Shown here in pieces: positions 58,787 through 64,000 of a stretch of DNA of 64,000 nt. Position 1 is the first letter of the stretch, and each line of letters opens with the position of its first letter. The stretch comes from Terriglobales bacterium (lineage in GTDB: Bacteria; Acidobacteriota; Terriglobia; Terriglobales; Acidobacteriaceae): the NCBI GenBank assembly GCA_035567895.1, contig DATMPC010000110.1:61232-125231 (forward strand). Reading direction: 5' to 3'. A program made the position numbers and the translations under genes. The notes below the pieces were generated by a model. That model made no database searches. It worked only from the letters and a program-made list of their open reading frames with translations, and was not told the DNA's origin.

Positions 58787-59452
58787 GTGACTCCTAGATC
58801 TGTTGAATGACCTGCGTCTCCGCAGTCACCCGGCTGGCACTTCGCGATTGCCGCGAGCGTCAGCTCACCTTGAATGTTGCGTATCAGTCGCTGGGGCGGG
58901 ATTGACGCAGGCAATCAGCTCGCGTCAAGATGCATCAAATCGTTTTACTTCCTCGACTGGCCCGCTCCTCAATCGCCAGCGAGAAAAAAATCATTTTGAA
59001 AACCGAGGAAATTGAGCTATATAGGAGCGGAGCAGCACACAGACACGAAAGCACCTACGCAAGAGCAAAGCTCTGCGCAGGCGCCGTAACAGCGCAAAAA
59101 ATATTGTGGTTTGTCAGTTTCCCGCGCCAGTTCTTAAGGCCTGTGTGAAGTCCGCCGCCGCGAACTCTATCCCATGAGGCACTCTCGACAGCGGACCCTT
59201 ATGCCACGCTGTCGGCACCTCTGATCAAATCCGAATTCTGCCTCGAATCAACACATTATAGCTGATACCACCCACTGCTTGGCAAGTGTGGGCATAAACG
59301 TGCTTGTTCGAGGACAAGATAAGGAGAAAATCTGGCGAAGACGGATCGCCTCCCGCCTTCGCCGAAAAACCTTACAACCATTGATGCCGCCACTGGCACT
59401 TTCGATTCAAAGCGCTTCAGGCACACCACTTGCGCCGCTTCAGGCGCAATGA
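58787..59452. other. 666-bp rplL-rpoB intergenic leader
   Basis: No gene. It carries a consensus -10 at 59255-59260 and structured stretches, e.g. GCAGAGC-TTT-GCTCT near 59080 and GGCGAAG/CTTCGCC near 59330-59365 (minus strand). Transcripts from that promoter would have a ~460-nt 5' UTR before rpoB. Confidence 0.6.
59255..59260 (-). promoter_or_regulatory. Candidate internal rpoBC promoter (-10)
   Basis: Minus-strand TATAAT with TTGCCA 19 bp upstream (suboptimal spacing). Confidence 0.45.
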
Positions 59453-59836
59453 CTATTTGACTTCGACTGTAGCGCCAGCGTCCGTGAACTTTTTCTTGAT
59501 GTTCTCGGCTTCTTCTTTGTTGACGCCTTCCTTGATCGGCTTCGGAGCGCCGTCAACCAGGTCCTTAGCCTCTTTCAGGCCGAGGCTGGTGACTTCGCGT
59601 ACAGCCTTGATGACATTGATCTTATTGGCGCCAACACCGGTGAGAACGACGGTAAATTCCGTCTTCTCTTCCGGAGCCGCCGCAGCTGCCGCCGCGCCGG
59701 CACCGCCAGCCACTACAACTGGAGCAGCAGCCGCAGCCGAAACGCCGAGGCGAGCTTCCAGTTTCTTTACGAGCGACGCCGCATCGAGCAGCGACAGCCC
59801 AACAATCTGATCTTCCAACGCTTGAATATCCGCCAT
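59453..59836 (-). CDS. rplL: Ribosomal protein L7/L12
   Basis: A 127-aa stalk protein. ATG at 59836 has GGAG upstream; a longer frame to 59929 runs into a repeat. N-terminal dimerisation helices ([18 protein letters not shown]), an Ala/Gly hinge ([20 protein letters not shown]) and the C-terminal factor-binding domain ([20 protein letters not shown]) are complete. Recruits translational GTPases to the ribosome. Confidence 0.97.
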   Translation of the reverse strand: MADIQALEDQIVGLSLLDAASLVKKLEARLGVSAAAAAPVVVAGGAGAAAAAAAPEEKTEFTVVLTGVGANKINVIKAVREVTSLGLKEAKDLVDGAPKPIKEGVNKEEAENIKKKFTDAGATVEVK

Positions 59837-59874
59837 GTTCAATCTCCTCGAATTCCTAAAAACTGTAATTTCCA

Positions 59875-60116
59875 AATCGGGTGATCGGGTCATCGGGTGA
59901 TCGGGCGAAGTAAAACCGCTCCAAGGCACCGCTCGACTAGTCTCCCGCTACTACTGCTCGTCGGCTCTCGCCGAGGAGTTGCCAATCGCATTCAGGTTTC
60001 CGGTGTGCCCCAGACTGAGCACCCTGAATCCGATGGCGAAAATTCTGTTTCTGCACGAATGGCCTGGGAGGGCGAAGCTACTTCACCCGATCACCCGATG
60101 GCCCGATCACCCGATT
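59875..60116. repeat. MITE-like inverted repeat between rplJ and rplL
   Basis: Arms 59875-59910 and 60081-60116 are reverse complements with 34 of 36 matches; each holds tandem ATCGGGTGATC words. The 170-bp interior has no ORF. It occupies most of the 292-bp rplJ-rplL gap. Related half hairpin at 62050-62075. Confidence 0.8.
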
Positions 60117-60128
60117 TTCGGGCAACCG

Positions 60129-60659
60129 TTATTCGGCAAACTTTTTCTGCTCGACGCCCTGATTGACCACGACAGCCAGGTTGCGTCCGACGGCATTCAT
60201 TGCCGTAACCAGACGTTGAGCCGGAGCGCTAATGAGGAACAGCAATTTCGAATAAAGCTCCTCTTTGCCTGGCATCGTCGCCAAGGCTTTGACTTCGTTG
60301 ATGGAAATTACTTTTCCCTCAACGACGCCAAGCTTGAAGGTGAATTCTGGATTGTCGGAAACATACTTCGTGAGCGCCTTGGCCAAGGCCACAGGGTCAC
60401 CGGTTGTGTAAGCAATCGAGCTGACGCCCTTCAAACTCTTGAGCGCCTCTTCAACCGCAGTACCCTGCGCAGCACGCTTTGCCAGCGTGTTCTTCACCAC
60501 CTGGTACTTGCCGCCTGCGATACGCACCGTCTTTCGCAACTCGAAATCCTGCGCGACGGTCAGCTTGCCAAAGGTACCGACAATCATGCTGTTGACCTGC
60601 TTCAGGTCGGCAGCAAGCTTCTCAACTTGTTCTGACTTCTTCGCTCTTGTAACAGCCAT
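60129..60659 (-). CDS. rplJ: Ribosomal protein L10
   Basis: A 176-aa L10: anchor for L7/L12 dimers on the large subunit. Recognised from VGTFGKLTVAQDFELRKTVR, VVKNTLAKRA and the C-terminal helix binding L12 (SAPAQRLVTAMNAVGRNLAVVV). Order rplK-rplA-rplJ-rplL is the canonical one. In many bacteria L10 represses its own operon; no leader site could be pinned down here. Confidence 0.97.
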   Translation of the reverse strand: MAVTRAKKSEQVEKLAADLKQVNSMIVGTFGKLTVAQDFELRKTVRIAGGKYQVVKNTLAKRAAQGTAVEEALKSLKGVSSIAYTTGDPVALAKALTKYVSDNPEFTFKLGVVEGKVISINEVKALATMPGKEELYSKLLFLISAPAQRLVTAMNAVGRNLAVVVNQGVEQKKFAE

Positions 60660-60743
60660 CTGAAATCCTTTTCAGCATCTGCGCCGGACATTCCGCGGCG
60701 CGATGTATTCAGCTCCGAAGCCACGCAGCTTCGAAGCTACTCC

Positions 60744-61451
60744 TTACGCTTTTGCGGCGGCCTCAAGCGGGCCCGAATCGATTGAGATTCCAGGACCCAT
60801 CGTGGAAGACAGCGTCACGCCTTTGATGTACTTCCCTTTTGCCGCAGCCGGTTTCGCACGGATTACGCTCGAGATAACGGTGGCGGCGTTTTCGATCAGC
60901 TTCTTAGGCTCAAAGCTGATCTTCCCGACAGGAACATGAATCAGAGCGGTTTTATCGGTTCGGAATTCGACTTTGCCGGCCTTGATTTCCTTTACGGCGG
61001 CAGCTACGTCAAAAGTCACTGTTCCCGTTTTGGGATTCGGCATGAGGCCACGCGGACCGAGCACTTTTCCCAGGCGTCCGACAGACTTCATCGTGTCAGG
61101 GGTTGCGATTACCGCGTCATAGTCGGTCCAGTTTTCCTTCTGTATCTTCTCGACCATCTCTTCGCCGCCGACGATATCCGCACCTGCCGCTTCGGCTTCG
61201 CGCTGCTTCTCGCCCGTGGCGATGACCAGCACCTTCTTCGATTTGCCGAGTCCGTGTGGAAGTACGACGGTGCCGCGAACCATCTGGTCGGCATGCTTGG
61301 GATCGACGCCCAGGCGCATGGTCACTTCGACGGTCTCGTCGAACTTTGCGAACTTAACTTTTTGAAGGAGGGGCACCGCTTCGTCGAGCTTGTAAGGACG
61401 GGGCTCGACAGCCGCGCGGGCCTTGGAGATGTTCTTTCCTGCTTTACTCAT
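60744..61451 (-). CDS. rplA: Ribosomal protein L1
   Basis: A 235-aa L1 protein of the L1 stalk. ATG at 61451 (AGGA upstream) begins [16 protein letters not shown]; a frame to 61472 is longer but off-family. Family blocks: [36 protein letters not shown] and the C-terminal [21 protein letters not shown]1 can repress rplK-rplA translation in other bacteria. Confidence 0.97.
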   Translation of the reverse strand: MSKAGKNISKARAAVEPRPYKLDEAVPLLQKVKFAKFDETVEVTMRLGVDPKHADQMVRGTVVLPHGLGKSKKVLVIATGEKQREAEAAGADIVGGEEMVEKIQKENWTDYDAVIATPDTMKSVGRLGKVLGPRGLMPNPKTGTVTFDVAAAVKEIKAGKVEFRTDKTALIHVPVGKISFEPKKLIENAATVISSVIRAKPAAAKGKYIKGVTLSSTMGPGISIDSGPLEAAAKA

Positions 61452-61507
61452 TTTTCCTGTCTCCCACCGCACATGCGTTGTTCTGCAAGGCCGTAGTGTT
61501 TGCGACG

Positions 61508-61535
61508 GTAGCTGTCCGCCGCGGCGGACAGCTAC
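61508..61535. repeat. 28-bp perfect palindrome between rplK and rplA
   Basis: Perfect inverted repeat centred on CGCCGCGGCG. Its 16-bp core GTCCGCCGCGGCGGAC also forms the stem at 31467-31488. It begins 8 bp after the rplK stop on the minus strand, with no U-tract. Confidence 0.75.
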
Positions 61536-61542
61536 GAAGCTT

Positions 61543-61980
61543 CTATGCTACCACTTCGATGCCCATCGAGCGGGCAGTACCCTTTATGCTCTTGACCGCT
61601 GCATCAAGACTGGCGGCATTCAGATCGGGCATCTTCTGCTTGGCGATGTCCGACACCTGTTTTTCGGTCACCTTGCCAACCTTGTCCTTGTTTGGTGCCC
61701 CAGAGCCCTTCGCCACAGCAGCGGCTCGCTTCAACAACACCGACGCGGGTGGCGTCTTGGTAATGAAGGTAAACGACCGATCCGTGTAGACCGTAATGAC
61801 TACCGGAATGATCAACCCTTCCTGATCCTTGCCGCTGGTCTTGGCATTGAACTGCTTGCAAAACTCCATGATGTTGATCTGCGCCTGACCGAGCGCGGGG
61901 CCAACCGGCGGAGCAGGAGTAGCCTTGCCCGCAGCGATCTGGAGCTTTACTTGTGTCTGTACTTTTTTTGGCGGAGCCAT
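61543..61980 (-). CDS. rplK: Ribosomal protein L11
   Basis: A 145-aa L11: [40 protein letters not shown] and the C-terminal RNA-binding [10 protein letters not shown]. Binds the GTPase-associated centre of 23S rRNA. Follows nusG; precedes rplA. Confidence 0.97.
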   Translation of the reverse strand: MAPPKKVQTQVKLQIAAGKATPAPPVGPALGQAQINIMEFCKQFNAKTSGKDQEGLIIPVVITVYTDRSFTFITKTPPASVLLKRAAAVAKGSGAPNKDKVGKVTEKQVSDIAKQKMPDLNAASLDAAVKSIKGTARSMGIEVVA

Positions 61981-62049
61981 GATTCAAATTCTCGCTTCTT
62001 CGAAATTCTAGTTTTGCAATCTTTCTCGACTTCAAATGATGTTTCGTTG

Positions 62050-62075
62050 ATCGGGTGATTGCGTGATCACCCGAT
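62050..62075. repeat. Short hairpin related to the 59875 repeat
   Basis: ATCGGGTGAT, loop TGCGTG, ATCACCCGAT: perfect 10-bp stem in the 97-bp nusG-rplK gap. Shares the ATCGGGTGATC word with the element at 59875-60116. Confidence 0.7.
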
Positions 62076-62077
62076 TA

Positions 62078-62731
62078 TTATGCCACTTTCTCAACCTGCC
62101 CAAACTCAAGTTCCACAGGCGTCGCCCGACCGAAGATGGTGACCATGATTTTCAGGGTTTCACGGTCCTCGTTCACCTCGTCAACAACTCCATTGAAGTT
62201 TGCGAACGGGCCATCAGTAATACGCACCGATTCGTTCTTCTCGAACTTGACTTTGAGCCGTGGCTTGTCCTTCCCGACGTTTACGCGATAGACGATCTGG
62301 TTTACTTCGTCGTCCGATAACGGCGTAGGATCGTTCGCCGTTCCCACAAATCCTGTGACTTTAGGTGTGGACTTCACTACTTGCCAAACGTGATCGCCCT
62401 CTCCGCCCGTGCCGCCTGCCCTGAATCCGGTGAGATCCATCTCAACCAGCACATAGCCGGGATAGAACATGCGTTCACTGGTGTACTTCTTGCCGTTGCG
62501 AACTTCTGTGACGGCCTCGGTGGGAATCAGCACGCGACCGATCTTCTCTTGCAACCCAAATGCCTGAATGCGCGATTCGAGCGACTCTTTTACTTTGCGC
62601 TCAAACCCCGAATAAGCATGAATGATGTACCACTTCATGTTGGGATTGCGGGGTTGCTCGGACGCCTGCGCACCGTCAATCGGCGGTGCCGCTTCCACTG
62701 TTGCTTCGTTCTTGATTTCTTCTGCCATCAT
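62078..62731 (-). CDS. nusG: Transcription elongation/termination factor NusG
   Basis: A 217-aa NusG with a longer, charged N-terminal tail (about 30 residues) before KWYIIHAYSGFERKVK. NGN domain motifs ERMFYPGYVLVEM and a C-terminal KOW (VRITDGPFANFNGVV) are intact. Binds RNA polymerase and links it to the ribosome or Rho. Start at 62731 or the adjacent ATG at 62728. Confidence 0.96.
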   Translation of the reverse strand: MMAEEIKNEATVEAAPPIDGAQASEQPRNPNMKWYIIHAYSGFERKVKESLESRIQAFGLQEKIGRVLIPTEAVTEVRNGKKYTSERMFYPGYVLVEMDLTGFRAGGTGGEGDHVWQVVKSTPKVTGFVGTANDPTPLSDDEVNQIVYRVNVGKDKPRLKVKFEKNESVRITDGPFANFNGVVDEVNEDRETLKIMVTIFGRATPVELEFGQVEKVA

Positions 62732-62770
62732 AAATTCCAGCCGATGCTCCGGGCCGGCACCTTTACATTC

Positions 62771-63043
62771 CTATCGGACAAGCTTCAACAAGTGGCTCAG
62801 TCCGAACTCGATCATCTTGTCGACCACTTCGAAATAAGCCGCAAAGACGAAGACAGTAATAATGACGACTGTGGTCGTCGCTTGAACTTCCTTGCGCCCT
62901 GGGTAGTTAACCTTCTTCATCTCACCGCGGACTTCTTCAAGAAAGTCCTTGGTGCGGTCAGGCCATGCCTTTAGCCGTTGGCCAAGATTGTCGTCGTCCG
63001 GCAACGCAGTGGCTTTCACTCGCTTAATCTCCGTACTACCCAC
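62771..63043 (-). CDS. secE: Preprotein translocase subunit SecE
   Basis: A 90-aa single-span SecE: amphipathic FLEEVRGEMKKVNYPGRKE followed by TM VVIITVFVFAAYFEVV. GTG start at 63043. Stabilises SecY. Between tRNA-Trp and nusG, as in many bacteria. Confidence 0.94.
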   Translation of the reverse strand: MGSTEIKRVKATALPDDDNLGQRLKAWPDRTKDFLEEVRGEMKKVNYPGRKEVQATTTVVIITVFVFAAYFEVVDKMIEFGLSHLLKLVR

Positions 63044-63082
63044 GTGATACCTGCTTCCTTCTTCGCGCTACAACAAAATCTC

Positions 63083-63158
63083 TGGCAGGGGCGGAGGGAT
63101 TCGAACCCCCAAGTCCGGTTTTGGAGACCGGCAGTTTAACCGTTGAGCTTACGCCCCT
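63083..63158 (-). tRNA. tRNA-Trp (anticodon CCA)
   Basis: Minus-strand 76-nt gene. Acceptor AGGGGCG pairs with CGCCCCT; discriminator G and encoded CCA follow. Anticodon stem CCGGT/ACCGG carries loop CTCCAAA, anticodon CCA. The T-arm GGGGGTTCGAATCCCTCC is normal. Confidence 0.95.
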
Positions 63159-63236
63159 CCAACACAAGCAATCAGGACTCGGCTATCGGCATTCAGCCAA
63201 CTACAGTATCTCAAATGGCTGAGTGCTGACGGCTGA

Positions 63237-63386
63237 CTACTTGGTCTCTTTATGCGACGTGTGCTTGCGGCAGAACTTGCAAAACTTGTTGTACTCGAGA
63301 CGTCCGGTGGTCGTCTTCTTGTTCTTGGTGGTCGAGTAGTTACGGTTCTTGCAATCACTGCACTGCAACGTAATGATTTCTCTCAT
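63237..63386 (-). CDS. rpmG: Ribosomal protein L33
   Basis: A 49-aa protein. It begins [20 protein letters not shown] and has a second Cys pair in [16 protein letters not shown], i.e. the zinc-binding Cys4 form of L33. ATG at 63386. Lies in the usual tuf-rpmG-tRNA-secE order. Confidence 0.95.
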   Translation of the reverse strand: MREIITLQCSDCKNRNYSTTKNKKTTTGRLEYNKFCKFCRKHTSHKETK

Positions 63387-63390
63387 GATC

Positions 63391-63723
63391 CTATTTCACA
63401 TTCTCCAACTCTTGCAGAGTCGGTACTAATTCCTGCACTTCGAATCCACGCGATGCGAAGACCAGTGCAAACAACATCTTAAGGCGGCGCGAATCGTCGA
63501 TCCTGCTGCCCGGAGCAAGAACCAGTTTGCGGACTTGCTCGCCCTCATCAGTTCGGAGGACAAACAGCGCCAACTCAGCCTGATCTTCCTTCCGCGACTC
63601 CCAGCCAACAAACCTTGCCAGATACTCGTCTGTTCCGCAGGCGACCTTCATGTCATACAGATTCGCCTGCAGCTTCGAAAGATCGAACGCCGAGAAGTTC
63701 TGCTGCTTTAGGACTTTAGCCAC
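63391..63723 (-). CDS. Unknown 110-aa protein between tuf and rpmG
   Basis: 110 residues with no recognised family. It is a mixed alpha/beta soluble protein with a predicted beta core ([34 protein letters not shown]) and a helical end ([13 protein letters not shown]). GTG start 12 nt after the tuf stop, and only 4 nt before rpmG's ATG, so it is tightly coupled. Possibly a translation-associated protein. Confidence 0.7.
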   Translation of the reverse strand: MAKVLKQQNFSAFDLSKLQANLYDMKVACGTDEYLARFVGWESRKEDQAELALFVLRTDEGEQVRKLVLAPGSRIDDSRRLKMLFALVFASRGFEVQELVPTLQELENVK

Positions 63724-63735
63724 AATCTGTTCCGG

Positions 63736-64000
63736 CTACGCCAGGATTTCGCTAATCGTGCCTGCGCCCACCGTGCGTCCACCCTCGCGGATCGCGAAGC
63801 GCAAGCCTTTCTCCATCGCCACCGGCGTGATCAGCTCAATCGTCAGCGCCACGTTGTCTCCCGGCATTACCATCTCCGTGCCTGCTGGAAGTTCCGCTAC
63901 GCCGGTCACGTCCGTCGTTCTGAAGTAGAACTGCGGACGATAGCCCTTGAAGAACGGAGTATGCCGTCCGCCCTCTTCCTTGGTCAGCACGTAGATCTCG
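63736..64000 (-). CDS. tuf: Elongation factor Tu, C-terminal part (gene continues beyond window)
   Basis: 88 codons of EF-Tu, ending at a TAG (63736-63738). Domain III signatures are [43 protein letters not shown] and the family ending [18 protein letters not shown]. The 5' part lies outside the window. Confidence 0.96.
   Translation of the reverse strand, partial: EIYVLTKEEGGRHTPFFKGYRPQFYFRTTDVTGVAELPAGTEMVMPGDNVALTIELITPVAMEKGLRFAIREGGRTVGAGTISEILA

Overview
The window looks like a chromosomal segment of an Acidobacteriota member, probably class Terriglobia, from soil. This is inference from gene content: a winged-helix/TPR transmembrane regulator, a PEGA-tailed Ser/Thr kinase, a DUF5996 protein, a cysteine-rich insertion in RpoB, many secreted proteins, and many GC-rich inverted repeats in the gaps. 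No phage, IS transposase, CRISPR array or rRNA was seen. One tRNA (Trp, CCA) is present.

Layout. 1-7.1 kb: 3' part of a cytosolic TPR protein, typA, hemL, a calcineurin-like phosphoesterase and a small membrane protein. 7.2-11.7 kb: a minus-strand sulfite-assimilation operon (37-aa membrane peptide, YeiH-type permease, siroheme sulfite/nitrite reductase, precorrin-2 dehydrogenase, uroporphyrinogen-III methyltransferase). A consensus promoter, a 24-aa leader ORF with five TGT cysteine codons, and a perfect intrinsic terminator precede it. This looks like a cysteine-sensing transcription attenuator and is the most interesting item in the window. 11.8-18.1 kb: VOC protein, secreted PQQ-propeller protein, secreted metallo-hydrolase, orphan VapB-like antitoxin, YkgJ-type cysteine cluster protein, secreted esterase and a small secreted helical protein. 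18.1-19.0 kb: gene-free, with a 33-bp tandem array of a 12-bp palindrome. 19.0-21.1 kb: GntR/ABC operon with its own operator-like dyad. 21.4-32.1 kb: membrane and outer-membrane proteins, wHTH-TPR regulator, PEGA kinase, alcohol dehydrogenase, SDR, DUF5996, a B3-type metallo-beta-lactamase homologue and a glycine-zipper protein. 32.2-42.3 kb: acyl-CoA carboxylase carboxyltransferase, an isolated OppD-type ATPase, Tat-exported amidase, methyltransferase, dnaG, a three-domain DUF3011 protein and a LytTR regulator, separated by several MITE-like inverted repeats.

42.4-47.9 kb: a response regulator, histidine kinase, outer-membrane barrel and cupredoxin operon, followed by a second cupredoxin, suggesting regulated periplasmic copper or electron-transfer chemistry. 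48.1-64 kb: S1 protein and the classical block (tuf)-ORF110-rpmG-tRNA-Trp-secE-nusG-rplK-rplA-rplJ-rplL-rpoB-rpoC, all on the minus strand. Palindromic repeats sit in most of its gaps, and a 666-bp promoter-bearing leader precedes rpoB.

Two cross-cutting points. Several genes have a good -10 hexamer only 7-10 bp before the start codon and no Shine-Dalgarno sequence, suggesting leaderless mRNAs. Non-ATG starts are common (TTG for typA and rpoC; GTG for cobA, secE and others).
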